Shown here: one piece after another, positions 32,147 through 43,359 of the stretch
Layout of the letters: every line of letters starts with the position of its first letter
Position numbering within the stretch: position 1 is the stretch's first letter
From: Dactylis glomerata
Lineage: Eukaryota > Streptophyta > Magnoliopsida > Poales > Poaceae
Direction: 5' to 3'
Length of the DNA stretch: 64,000 nt
NCBI GenBank assembly: GCA_007115705.1
Contig: QXEO01000143.1
Span: 4,013,434-4,077,433 of the forward strand
Translations under genes and position numbers: made by a program
Notes under the pieces: model-generated
Database searches by the model: none
What the model was told of the DNA's origin: nothing
What the model saw: only the letters and a program-made list of their open reading frames with translations

Positions 32147-35100
32147 TGTTAATAAGATGAACTAAATTAATGCTCTAAATTTAGCCCGAGATAGTTAAGA
32201 GCATAGAGTGCATTGCACGTATGCACGGCTTTTGTGGTCACTGGAATTTAACGTGGGCTCGATCGATTTGGCTGGATCGCAATTTATTGGCATTTGGCTT
32301 ATCTGGGCGTCCGTTGGACATATATACACCTAATTCTCGAGCTTGCTCTTTCGTCATAGTTAATTAGGATATTTATTATGTGGGCACCCATTACACAATG
32401 TCACAATGCCCCCCATAGCCCTCCCGTCCACATAGCCCTCCCAATAGGTCTGCCCCCCCCACCCCCCATAAGTTACCGGCAATGAGGCATGCTAAATAAT
32501 CTGTGTGGCAACCCCTCGTGAGTCCCAAAAGACCGGTAATTGTTGCCGCTGCTTGCCATAGAACTTGTTTGGCACTATTACCAGACACTATAATGTGGAC
32601 GTTCGGTGGAGATGCTCTAATAGTATATCCAGATCTTGTTTGGCAATTGTACGTACTTTAGACCGCTGTGGTCCCTACTCTATAGTAATAGTGACGTGCA
32701 TATCTATAGCTTTGAACTATGCAACCCCTAACCCCTCCATATATATGAGGCTGCTCAATAGTATGTTTTTTTCTTTAAAGGTCAAGTGGCATGCCGAAGT
32801 TTGGAACGGAGGATGCCATTTTGATGGTTTACTCGTATATTGTAGTCCTAGCTTAGGGTTAGAGTTATTCGCAAACAGATAGAATGTTGGAGCTCTTGTT
32901 TTTCACTTTTCAGCAAGTAGAATGGGAGCCCTCTCTTTGTTTACTACTGTATGTTGATTTGAAGATCTGAAGGGAAGCTCCTTTTACCAGTAGCTTTGGA
33001 CGACCCAACCGATAACCCATGATCCCAAGAGGCGCCCCACTACTGCTTACCTTATTTATTTTCCTTTGCGTGAAAAAACTTAATATTTTCATTCCCTATT
33101 GTTAGCTCTTTTAGCTTTCGTCAAGTATGACTCTTTCTTTGATGTACAGTGACGGCGACCACCTCCCCTCACTCTATCACATGGTTCTTCGCCTTTTGTG
33201 AATACTAATGTACTAGTACGGAATATTTCTAATCAGTTGGATATTGCAAATCTGCGCACTATACCATAAACTGTGATTATTTGATGGATCGATAAATGTA
33301 ATAACTCTGAATTTTCGTTTTCATAATGGAAAAAAATATTTTACAATTCCAATGTTTTTTCTTCCATGTCTTGTATGACTTCCAGTCCAACTCTTCATCT
33401 CTCTCCATATTCTCTAGCCCAGCAGCCCACGACCGAGCTGAACCATGTCCCAGGGACTCGAAGTCTCAATCGGCAAAGCTGTTGTTCCAGTGCGCCGCCG
33501 CCGCACTCCTCTCGGGTACCTCGCCGCCGACCTGCAAAAAGAGAGCTTCAGAGCCACACATGGTTGTAGTCTCGCGCCACTTCACTCGCTCGGTCGCTCC
33601 TCTCCCAGGCTCTCAGCGCCGCACTATCGCTGCTCTCCACTGGCACGCGCACCTGGTCACAGAGAAGGAAGCCTGACGCCGCCATGACCAGGCGATGCTC
33701 TGCTGGAGGAGACGCACCGGGAGGCTCATCTGCATCCACTGGAGTCGCCTCAAGCAACCGACGTCGGCTGAACCGACCTGCAGCTGTACCGCCTTTGCCA
33801 CTCTATAGAGCCCCGCATCATAGCATTTTCTTGCTCTGTTTCTTCAAGCTCAGTCCTCTCGCGTGTCTTCCGAAATTCCTGACATCACCGTTCTGTTCCC
33901 TGTTGTTCAGTAGAAAGTCAATCATCTTCTCCATGTGGTACAGGTAGTCCACTTAGCAGCCATGGCCAACCTTGTTACTGCAGCAAACTCTGATTTTTTT
34001 CTCAAAAAATGGAACCCCCATGTGCTCGTGAAGTCGTGATCACCCCCATACCTTCTGCTAGCAGCCAAATCCTATGTTTCTTCTGAACCTAAACTGAACC
34101 GAACCTTTCCGTTAGAACTTCATTCAGTTAGCCCAACTAGCTATTTCCCTTTCCTCCTTGAGTCCAACCCATTTAAACGTCATGTACCCATTGCCAATCA
34201 AATTCTGGACTAAACATCCAACACGTCTCAACCCAATATAATAAATTGTTAGTTTTTTTTACTTTCTCTATACCTGAACATATATTCTTTTCCTTCTTTT
34301 AGTTTAAAGTAATAATTAATTCCATTTTGTGCCTAGCTTGCATTTTGTAAGCTGAACTTCATTTGTGTTTGAATCGTTTGCAAGGAATCGTAAGTGATGA
34401 ACATGTGTATGAGGAGGAGTAACAAGGTGAAGACGACCAACAACAAGAAGACCAGAACGAGTGCAGGATAGTAGGCAAGTCATATTTATTTATCCATGCT
34501 AATCCTACATGTCACATATGACAAATATATATTACTTCAGTTATTTACTCCTGCATGCTACTTAATTACCATCCTAATTTCTAATGAGAATATGAGATGC
34601 TATTAGCTAATGCTACCGATAAGCGCAATTGCTTCCGTTGGCCTTGTTACCTTCAAAGGCTAGGCACATTATCACACACGAGTAGTTCAGAAGAATGACG
34701 ATAATGCTACTAAGAATGTTGGCAATCCTAGATAAAATCTTGGAGCATAAAGTTTTAAAAATAGTTCCCGACGGTTGGCCACAATGATTATGTGGCCTTT
34801 AGTGTATTAATTAGGCAACCGTACCCCATTCGTAGAGTAAGGATAATGTAATGGATTGTCTTACTCGTGACAACATAGGGCCATGGCCCTCGTGCCAAGT
34901 GAGAAACATAGAACCCGCTCAACCACATATATGTTGGATCTGTCAAACTTGGTGGACATCTAGAGCATGCCTTGTCGTTCCTTTTCTCGCAGAAGCACAT
35001 AAGTGAAAGGGCCTCACCTTGAGGAGTCAAACGGGAGTACACTCAAAACCCATATTGCGAAGTTGACACTTGGCCAGATGGCTCCCAGGCAGCGAGTGAT

Positions 35101-35177
35101 CAAGAGTTCCTGGGTAGGGACTTCAAAAGATAGAGCTAGAATAAAAAGCCTTATAGTCCTACCTCTGTCGACACACC
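32147..35177. other. Three-kilobase stretch with no recognised gene
   Basis: I see no domain, splice pattern or terminal repeat. There is a C-run at about 32452-32467. A GC-rich patch at 33420-33800 has short frames on both strands, none with a recognisable motif. It may be decayed repeat or an unknown transcript. Confidence 0.5.
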
Positions 35178-35193
35178 AATTAGCGTGTGATAT

Positions 35194-35867
35194 TTTTTAG
35201 ATAAAGAGTATTTATTAATATCGCAAAGATACCAATACACCCAGCCTCTGCAACAACATCATGCCCAAACGGCATAAAGGATGCACACAGCCAAAAAAAG
35301 GAAAAAAAATGCAGAAAAAGAAAAGTCCCGCTACAGAGATCGAAAACTTGAAACAGCAAAACTGACACCACCAAGACAACACTAGAAGATCAGCTTCTTC
35401 ATAAGCGACGCCTCCAAGAAGGAAACAGTACACAAACGCTGTCGTCGCCCGATCATAGATCTTAGGTATTCACCTTGAAGAAAGTCCTCACTCTCAAAAC
35501 AATACCTTCAACAAGAACATTGCCGGACACAACCAATTAAGGCCAGACCTTGGATTTTCACCCCGAAAGATAGAACTCTAAACTTCTCCTGTGCAGTCGC
35601 CCCCACAAACAAGTCACTATTTCAAGTCACAAAGCTCCAAGCCAATTCCACCTCACCATCAAGTTCCGACCACCATTGCTCTTCCACAGATCTCGGCTTT
35701 CATGACCTTCTCCGCCAGCTCCATGGAAAGAAAACGAGCTCCATGAAATTAACAGCCAGCAGAGCTTCGAAGCGCTCCCTCTGAAACCAAACGGTCAGAT
35801 AGAAAACATGGGTGCGCACGACCGAAAACACCCAATCCAGCAGTCTCCAGACATTGATCGCACAATG
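35194..35867 (-). mobile_element. Non-LTR retroposon (LINE/SINE type), 674 bp, 16-bp target duplication
   Basis: AATTAGCGTGTGATAT occurs at 35178-35193 and again at 35868-35883. Directly inside the left copy is TTTTTT, which on the minus strand is a short poly(A) tail after ATAAATACTCTTTATCTA. A long variable target duplication plus a tail is the mark of target-primed reverse transcription. No ORF2 domain is present, so it is a 5'-truncated LINE or a SINE-like unit. Confidence 0.85.
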
Positions 35868-35883
35868 AATTAGCGTGTGATAT

Positions 35884-36894
35884 ACTATAATGACAATAAG
35901 GGGTGTGGTTATCTTCTTCTTTTTTGACGGGAATGTGGTTATCTTCTTGTTGGTAAAGTTGAGCAACTCTACAGAGTCATAAAAAATAGTATTCGAATAT
36001 GCCGTGCTTCCGGTTAACGAAGTTGTGTTTTAAGGATGATTCCTAATGCAAGGCGTGAGTAGAATTTGGATGAAGCTAGTTGAATTACGACGATGAGCTG
36101 TAAGGGTTATTATTTATACAACTCTTTTGTTAGAGAAAATGTGATCAAATAGTTTTGCTAATAAGTTGGACACTAGGAGTTTTAATCCACCAAATGTATA
36201 AAACCCTATATCCCTCTTTTGCAACCCAAGCATATAGTTAATCCCCCAAATGTGGCTTGCTGAGTATGCCGTGTACTCAATACTGCACCAACCCTTTCAG
36301 ATTTACACGAAGGAGAAGCACAAATCTATGTTGGGGAGTGCTTTCATGGTGTTGATTTCGGGTTTTGATCCCATGGACGCTCGAGGGCATGTAGTTTCAT
36401 TTGAGTGTAGTGTAAGCCTTTGGCTCGGACGCCCAACTGTTGTAAAACATACTTCTATGTTATGTAATATAAAGTTTGGAGCTTGTATGATGTGTTGGTA
36501 ATGTTGTCACTTTGTGTTCGCAATTTTTTTGAAACAATCACCGGGGGGGAGAGGACCCCCCCTGTATATAGGTGAAAATGGTTCACAAGCACCGTGAAGA
36601 TAGGTAATCACGCCACAGATCGGCGTGTACCTTTTGAACCGGGTCTCTACTCTCTACATGGGTTAGCCCATAAGGTAATATCCTGCGCAATTGAGAAAAC
36701 TCTAGAAAATACAAGCATTTCATCACTCATCTGAAAAAGGGGTTGTGACAGATTAGGTGTCGGCTGTTTCTAAGAAAATCCTTTCCAATAGCAATTCGAT
36801 TACACTGTTACCCGTGACGCGTGAACTGAACGTGAAGGAATGTATACCATCTTCTAGAGATCAGTACAAATAAACTACCACCACCAACTGTTCT
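35884..36894. other. Spacer 3' of the pectinesterase gene
   Basis: No gene recognised. At about 36524-36560 a T8 run is followed by a C/G hairpin (CCGGGGGGG..CCCCCCC), which resembles the poly(A) end of another minus-strand retroposon; I could not find its duplication. The pectinesterase 3' UTR should occupy the right end. Confidence 0.45.
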
Positions 36895-38248
36895 CTACCG
36901 GAGCCATTGCTGTCCCCCAATCCAAGCCTTGGTGATGAACGGTGCTGCTTCGGTCTGCGAGAGGTTGCGAGACCACGGAACCCTGCGATCAGTCCTGGAT
37001 CCTTCGCCGTAACATTGGTACTGCCCGTAGAACGCCGTCCTGCAATGCAACGGAAACCCAGCCCAAATTAAACTCATCAGCAAGCAAATCTTCTTCTTCT
37101 TCAATCTCACAAGAAAGTGGTGGTGCTATTACCTCTGTTTGTGGGTGTCGCCCCAGTCGTCCCAGCCTTGAGGGCTCACCGTGCTGGACATGTAGCTGAG
37201 GGCGAAGACGACGCGGGAGTAGGGGCCCCATGGCCGCCCCAGGATGGACGTGGCAGCCCCGAGGCCGGTCAGCTTGCACCCGACGAAGCTGTACCCCGTC
37301 TCCTCCGACTCCGACGACCGCTGCTGCGCCGTGAACGCACCGCCGATGCGCGAGGTGGAGTGCAGATGGCATTTCTGCACGGAAAGTTTTGCACATTACT
37401 CGATCATAATCCGCTTTTGATTCTGAATTAAGTACGTTTTGGTGTCAGTTACATGTAACTGATGAAGCACTTACGTCGAAGAGAGCCTGTCCGTTTCCGA
37501 AGATGAAGTCGGTGCCCCCTTCGACATAGCACCCGCGGTAGTAATGGCGCCCGGCGTCGTCGAGGAGCGTGTCCTGGAACGACAGGAAGCTGCATCCGTA
37601 GAACGCCGCCCTGTCGCCGGCGACCCTCGCCGCGACAGCCGCCTTGCGATCCCCAAACGTGTTCTGAACCCCCGAGAAAATTAACAGCAAACTGTCAACA
37701 CGCGCGTTCATGCGCAAGCACGATGGTCGACGAGAAACTTTTTTACCTGAAACGTCAAGCGCTTAGCGACGAAATCGGAGGCCAGCACGGAGACGGTCGG
37801 CGAGTCGGCGGAGAGCCAGGGCTCGTTCCAGGTGATGACGGTCGCGCTGGCGCTCGCGCCGATCAGCGTTATGTGGGGCTTGTTCACCACGATCTTCTCC
37901 CTGCAGTGGACGATCAGACATGGATCACACGACTGTAAGCCTTCAGCTTCCGTATCAGATCAGAAGGTAATGGCGATGTACGGTTACTTGCCAGTAAACC
38001 CCGGGCCTGATCCGGATGACTGTGGCGGCGGAGCTGTTCGCCGGGACGGCGTCGATCGCGTCCTGGATCTTCGTGTGGTCGCCATTGCCGGACTGGTCGA
38101 CCGTGAGGAGGTTGCTGGTCGAGCCCGGCATGGCGTTGGCGCCGGCCGCGTCGGAGGAGGAAGAAGAGACGGCACAGCGAAAGCAGAGCAGAGCCAGGAG
38201 CAGTGTCGCTGCCGCGGCCCTGGCGGGCGAGTTGACGCGATTTAACAT
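36895..38248 (-). CDS. Pectin methylesterase, QUARTET1-like, five exons (328 aa)
   Basis: Pectinesterases remove methyl groups from cell-wall homogalacturonan. Exons on the minus strand: 38248-37988, 37896-37747, 37663-37475, 37374-37133, 37039-36895. All introns are GT-AG and the frame is intact. The first acceptor (after GGAG) is chosen because it keeps frame; a CAG four bases upstream does not. The start MLNRVNSPARAA gives a signal peptide with core TLLLALLCFRC; ATG 38296 is rejected because it lies too near the TATA box. There is no PRO domain. Motifs: GVYWQ 83-87, QDTL 167-170, DFIFG 189-193, LGRPWG 245-250. The usual QAVAL motif is AAVAA (145-149), so the first oxyanion-hole glutamine is absent. 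GWDDWGD and the end AWIGGQQWLR fit the QRT1 branch (pollen tetrad separation in Arabidopsis). Confidence 0.93.
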
Positions 38249-38316
38249 CTTCCGATGATTCAACCTCAAGGCATATGCAGATCGCTTTCTCTTCATTCAG
38301 TGCAGGCGGGATCTGC

Positions 38317-38325
38317 TTTATATAC
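38317..38325 (-). promoter_or_regulatory. TATA box of the pectinesterase gene
   Basis: Minus strand reads GTATATAAAGC about 70 bases upstream of the chosen ATG. The start of transcription would be near 38290. Confidence 0.7.
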
Positions 38326-38799
38326 GTGCAGGTGCATAATCTCATCACGGATTTTCCTCAGAAATGCATAGGGGTTTTACTGAAGATTTTTTTTGGTGCG
38401 AATTAGGTGTTGATGAAGTTGGTGATTGTGCCGCTGACTCGCTGCTAGATAAGTCGAGACATTCCCACGTACTTACACTAGTACTTAGCGTTTGGGAGAA
38501 GGTATACATTTGAGCGAATGGACGAGATTAGTACGTGTGGTCAGTGTAAACACTACATATATAATGATTCCGTGAGGGATACTAAAGTCTTGTGCTAACT
38601 TTGGAACAACGGTAATTCTTAGATTACGAGAACTTGGCTTGTGATGTCGGACTAGTACACAACATGCACCTTATGTAGCCATGCCAACAGTGGATTATAA
38701 CTTTCCATATCTTGCTAATCTGGTTACACATAAAAGGCTGGTTGTACTGTTCTGACGGGGTATTAGCACAATTCTAAAAAATGTGAAATTATGGTGCGG
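38326..38799. other. Upstream region of the pectinesterase gene
   Basis: No ORF or repeat recognised. It should hold the promoter. Confidence 0.5.
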
Positions 38800-39290
38800 C
38801 CACAAATTGTAAAATATATAAGTAACCATAAAAAACTATGGTTGCACTTTTCTCAATGTCCTCGCTGCATACGTTTAATCATGTGCAATTATGCCGTGGC
38901 AAAAGGCGCAACCTATAAATATGCAGACAAGAAAAGAAGAAATTATACCTATGGAAAGCTGCGATTGTACTTTTATTGATAAGGTAGTTCACATTCTACT
39001 ATCAAAGTTCAACTATATATGGTGTGACAGATAATAGAATCTATAAATAACCAGATTTTAAAATACATATAAAACCATGGTCACACTTTTTTCAATGAGC
39101 TAGTTGTACATTTATAAAAAACATGCAACTTACATTGTGGTAAAAAATGCAAGATGTTAATTGCTAGAAAAAACAAATAGAAAAATGCATATAAAACCCT
39201 TGTTCACACTTTCATCGATGAGATAGTTGCAGATTTTAAAACTAAAGAAGCACAACTATAATGTGGTCAAAAGTGCAACCTACATAAAAT
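38800..39290. repeat. Degenerate tandem repeat, about 120-bp unit, four copies
   Basis: A phrase like ACCATGGTCACACTTTTTTC, followed about 15 bases on by GAGCTAGTTG, then GTGGTAAAAAATGCAA, recurs near 38825, 38955, 39070 and 39195. The copies are only loosely alike, so unit edges are approximate. It lies 0.5-1 kb upstream of the pectinesterase. Confidence 0.6.
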
Positions 39291-39573
39291 AGTAGAGTGG
39301 ATTCAACTTTTTACCCCATATATAGTTGTGCATACACATATTACCCCGTTAAAAGAAAACCATTTGGATTACCACTATTAGAAGCTTTGGACCCTCATTT
39401 TCTGATGTGTGTCTATTGATCAAGGTGTGAAGTGATAAACAGGGTTCAAAAATATCAGAATGGTGACAAGAAATGGAATCAATGGAGACAAAAAGTCTGA
39501 ACATGGTCATCGATGTTGACCTCCAATCTTTACACGTTTTATCGCGTCACATCGCCATAACATGCCGATCCGA

Positions 39574-39753
39574 CATGGGCGGAGCTATGTGTGTACAAAT
39601 ATACACCCATTAATTTTTGAAAAAGGCTTGAAGTACCTCCGTGTGCTCATATATATAGAACATTATACATTGAATAAATAAGGAAAACCAAGTAAAATAT
39701 GATTTTTAGGGTGCTCTGTACACCCATTAGTTGGCATGCTCGCTCCGCCACTG
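39574..39753. mobile_element. hAT-type MITE, 180 bp
   Basis: An 8-bp duplication CGATCCGA flanks it (39566-39573 and 39754-39761). The ends are CATGGGCGGAGC and, inverted, CAGTGGCGGAGC. CAGTGGCGGAGC ends with 8-bp duplications are typical of plant hAT MITEs. Confidence 0.9.
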
Positions 39754-39761
39754 CGATCCGA

Positions 39762-41820
39762 TCTAACAAAAACAAGCAAAGTACTAAACTTTGGGTAAAA
39801 CCGTGTTCAAAGTCTTCTATATGAGATGTTTGGTTAGAAGTTTCACTAAATGAGGTAATATGTGTCATAAATGCATAACTATAGGATAAAAATTAAAATT
39901 CACTCTAAATAGTAAGACCAGAAAATGGAAAAATACATATAGTAAAACCGCAGCGTTGGTCATGGACTCATGGGCTCCAATTATGCATTCTCTTTTCTTT
40001 CGCATGCGTTTCCTTTCGGTTGTGCTTGCGTACGTGGGCAAGCAAATACAGTTTGGCCAGGAATACGTGCAAGCTGGAGAAGCTTTAATTTAGTTGTTGC
40101 TGTTGCGTACGTGTGGACATTCTGCTGCTTACCAGAAGACAGGGCTAGAAATTAGGCATTGCGTGCAATCCTGCTTTGGTGCATGGTTTAGCGACCGGAA
40201 TTTGACATGGTTTGGCGCCGATGAAAAGAGCAACATGCATGCATGTGGTTAAGGGTCTAGCCACAGTTTGTCAAGGCTTAATTTAACAAATATGGCAGCC
40301 ATAATTGTGTGGCTGGGAAATTAGAAGGCACAAACTATCATAAAAATTTGCAAAGATTTCACCCTATGACAGGTGGACCATATGATATCATTATATAAAT
40401 AGATGGATGGACCAATTCATTGATATCATTTTACAAAAAAAAAATCATGTACTATAATTTTCTTTTCAATGATTTATGTAATTAGGATTCTTTACATTTT
40501 CATTCCGATGAAAAAATAAAATGAAACACAATGAAGTTATTTACCATATTCGTTTGTATTGAAAATTTTGAACAATTTACATAAACATATTTTTATTAAG
40601 CACATGAATATATCCATGGAGAAAAAGTTCTCCCACCTAAATATTTTGTATACATCGAGCATTTCTTAAATGATGCTTGAACACCTTGTTTGACATACAA
40701 GAACATTTTATTTTAGATCACATAAATATTTCACATTAAATTTAACATAGAAAAATGTACAATTTTTCTATCAATTTTTTTTTCATTTGATCAACTATAT
40801 TTTACATGCATGGATATTTTATTTGCAATCATGAATATTTTCCACATATGGTGATTTTTCAAACGTTTTTGAGAACTTATTATATTTATTAAATGTGATC
40901 CTGTATTATAAGGAGTTTTTCCTCGGTAGGAAAGAAATACCGGTGGGCACAGGTATATCCGGTTTATGGAAATAACGGTCGAAATACCACCCGAGGTTTG
41001 TCAAACAAATTTATAAAGTCTAGTTTTTTTGGCAAAATTATTAAATTTTAAGCAAATCATATACTGGAAAATTTCGTTCAGTATTAAAGTTTACCAGTGG
41101 TAACAGGTTAAACTGCGTTTTGGCGAAATTTCAGAAATCTCAGCCGAGGAAAAAATCGTGTATACTGTTCATTCAAGAATAAATGAAAATCTAAAGAGCC
41201 TAATGAGCTACCGTCCATTTGCCCTCCTGTGGGCTTCCTTCCCTCCCGCTGAAGTTAAGCTTGGCTGCCCCTAGTGAGCGTGCAGCGCAGCTCCATTTTG
41301 CTGCCCCGATTCTTTTATTTTCAGGACTCCTCTCGCGAGTATCTGCCGCGAAACTTCGTCCGAGGGACAAGATTGAAGCTGCCCCTTACTATTTTCGTTA
41401 CCACCTGATCAGAAAGCACACTTCAACAAGGCAAAGCGTCTCGAAAGGAAACGAAGTACCTGAACTGCGTGACCCGAGATATTCCTTGCCTCCCTTGAAA
41501 TGACGAAGATAAGTACCTGTTCTTGTGTGCCAGCCAGGCGATCGGTTCGCATGATAAGAGGCAACAATGCTCTGTATCCCAATCCTGTACTCGAAAAACG
41601 GAAACATCATCTTCAGCGATCCGTTGCAGGCCAGCTAGGTACTGCCAGAAGAGAAGAAGCACAAGGGGCCGGCCGCTAGCTGCAATCTTATTCAGGCAGC
41701 ACCAGATATATCAAGGTATGGTGATTCCTGAATCATTTCAGCAGAAACAGTTGAGGTAAAACAAGGAAACTCTGACGAATTGCTAGCAACTCCTCGTGTC
41801 GTTCGAGCAGATACTACAAG
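39762..41820. other. Spacer and promoter side of the CBSX3-like gene
   Basis: AT-rich from 40300 to 40900 with no gene. TTTTTCCTCGG at 40915 and its inverse CCGAGGAAAAA near 41145 bound a 240-bp segment that may be a decayed small DNA element. From about 41220 the sequence turns GC-richer, as expected of 5' UTR. CGTTCGAGCAG just before 41812 could be the acceptor of a 5' UTR intron. The frame at 41219-41503 shows no domain. Confidence 0.5.
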
Positions 41821-43217
41821 ATGCAGGGAATTGCCAAGGCGCTGGGCTTACATGGGAAGCAGCTTAGGCTCACGGTTCTGCAGCATATGAACAAGGGGAT
41901 CTTCTCCTGGGCAACCCTGATTTCGCGCATACAGAGTGAATCTCCGGCTGTGATTATACCTCACATGGGGCTGGAGAACATCACGGTCCGAGAAATTCTC
42001 AAGGCAAAGGGGGAGGCTCAAGCTGGAGCCGTCTACTGGTGCAGCACCAGCCATTTGGTGCATGAAGCCGTCAAGCATGTAAGACTTCGCATTTACATGA
42101 CTGAAGTTCCTCCAAAAAGTGTATAATTAGGTGACCAAGTGTCGTGCTTAATCTGTAGATGACATCCCATAATGTCGGAGCTCTAGTTGTGCTAAAGTCA
42201 GGGGACGAGAAGCAGCTTGCAGGAATTGTGACTGAGAGAGGTAAGCACATATCAGCAGTTAGGTGTCTGCTAACTGGTATGAAAAATAACAACTTTCCTG
42301 TGCGAGAGAAAAATAACAACTACCACTTTGCAAATACTATAGCTACTCTCTCCAACCCATATTACTCTTTTCTAATATGGATGTATTTAGACACATTTTA
42401 GTGGTAGATACATCCATATTAGCGAAGAGTAATATGAGTCTAAGAGGGTACTAAAAAATCTGAAAACCAACCTGTTCCTTTATTCTGAATAGAACAAATC
42501 AGTACTGATCAAGAAAATATACTGAATTTATCTGTCGATCTAAGAGAACACAATGTGGCCTGCTACGGGAAAATGCAAGCTGTAATATTCAGTAGAAACC
42601 GGAAATTGTCGCGGTATAAAACCACTTCACATGATATATTTTGAAAATATATCATTTAGCAGCACTACCATGCACTAACCTTTGAAATCTTGCTACAATC
42701 TATCTTCATCCAATACAGATTTCGCTAGGAAAATCCTCTTACCAGGGCGACCTTCAGAGGAAACAAGAGTTGAAGATATCATGACAGAAGAGGTGAAGGA
42801 CTTGCAAATGAAAAGGAGAAATTACTCTTAACAAAGTGAATATCATCACACATTTCATTAGTCCTCATAATTTTCTTTACTGTTACAGGACAAGCTCATA
42901 ACTGTAACCAGCAATACCAATATTCTACGTGCAATGGAGCTAATGACAGGTAAGACAACATTCACTTGGTAAATTATTTGACCATTCCGACCCTACCATA
43001 GGTGCAACCTACAAGGAAAACTGGAGTAAATTTCGATTTCCTTGACCACCAATTTATTTTTGAATTTCTTTCAGACGAGCACATTCGACACGTACCAGTT
43101 TTTGACGAGAAGGTAGTTGGTATGATTTCAGTTGGTGATGTTGTCAGAGCAATTGTTGACCAACAGCACCAAGAAGTAAAACTACTGAAGAAGTACATCA
43201 CAGGAGATTATTATTAG
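41821..43217 (+). CDS. CBSX3: CBS-pair protein, CBSX3-like, mitochondrial (205 aa, five exons)
   Basis: Exons 41821-42078, 42159-42240, 42719-42792, 42889-42949 and 43075-43217 join in frame with GT-AG introns. The 205 residues match the length of Arabidopsis CBSX3 (206 as I recall). The N-terminus MQGIAKALGLHGKQLRLTVL is basic and hydrophobic, like a mitochondrial presequence. CBS domain 1 covers about residues 57-118 (EAVKH-MTSHNVGALVVL, LAGIVTERD) and CBS domain 2 about 132-195 (DIMTEEDKLITVTS, HIRHVPVF, GMISVGDVVRAI). CBS pairs bind adenosyl ligands. CBSX3 is known to activate o-type thioredoxin in mitochondria and so tune respiratory redox state. Intron 2 holds a Stowaway MITE. Phrases such as ARKILLPGRPSEE differ from the usual CBSX3 text I recall, so it may be a diverged paralogue. 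Confidence 0.92.
42346..42448. mobile_element. Stowaway MITE in intron 2 of the CBSX3-like gene, 103 bp
   Basis: TA flanks it (42344-42345 and 42449-42450). It is the same length as the element at 919 and shares core phrases such as ACATTTTAGT, GATACATCC and GCGAAGAGTAATATG. Its terminal repeats (CTCTCTCCAACC/CTAAGAGGG) are decayed, so it is the older copy. Confidence 0.88.
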
Positions 43218-43359
43218 CATGTATCTCTGGTCAATGAAGAAAAATACTGTCTATGGGAATTATTCACTATAATTAACCAATATTCATATGCTCATATGAC
43301 TCTTTGCGCTGACTAACCGTCCATTATGTTCACATACTTAAAGACAGAGTAGGCTGTTA
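43218..43359. other. 3' UTR of the CBSX3-like gene and Copia LTR end
   Basis: About 110 bases after the stop, TGTTCACATACTTAAAG (43327) may be the outer end of Copia G's LTR. Then TTA marks the Harbinger insertion. No poly(A) signal stands out. Confidence 0.45.

Noticed and set aside
33326..33950. Overlapping short frames in a GC-rich patch
   Set aside because: Different frames on both strands, no conserved motif, no promoter or splice pattern.
37117..38258. Several plus-strand open frames
   Set aside because: They are antisense shadows of the GC-rich pectinesterase exons and show no domain.
38249..38296. Upstream ATG (MKRKRSAYALRL) as pectinesterase start
   Set aside because: It lies only about 25 bases from the TATA box, probably upstream of the transcript start, and would hide the signal peptide.
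41219..41503. 94-codon frame upstream of the CBSX3-like gene
   Set aside because: No domain; more likely 5' UTR or promoter DNA.
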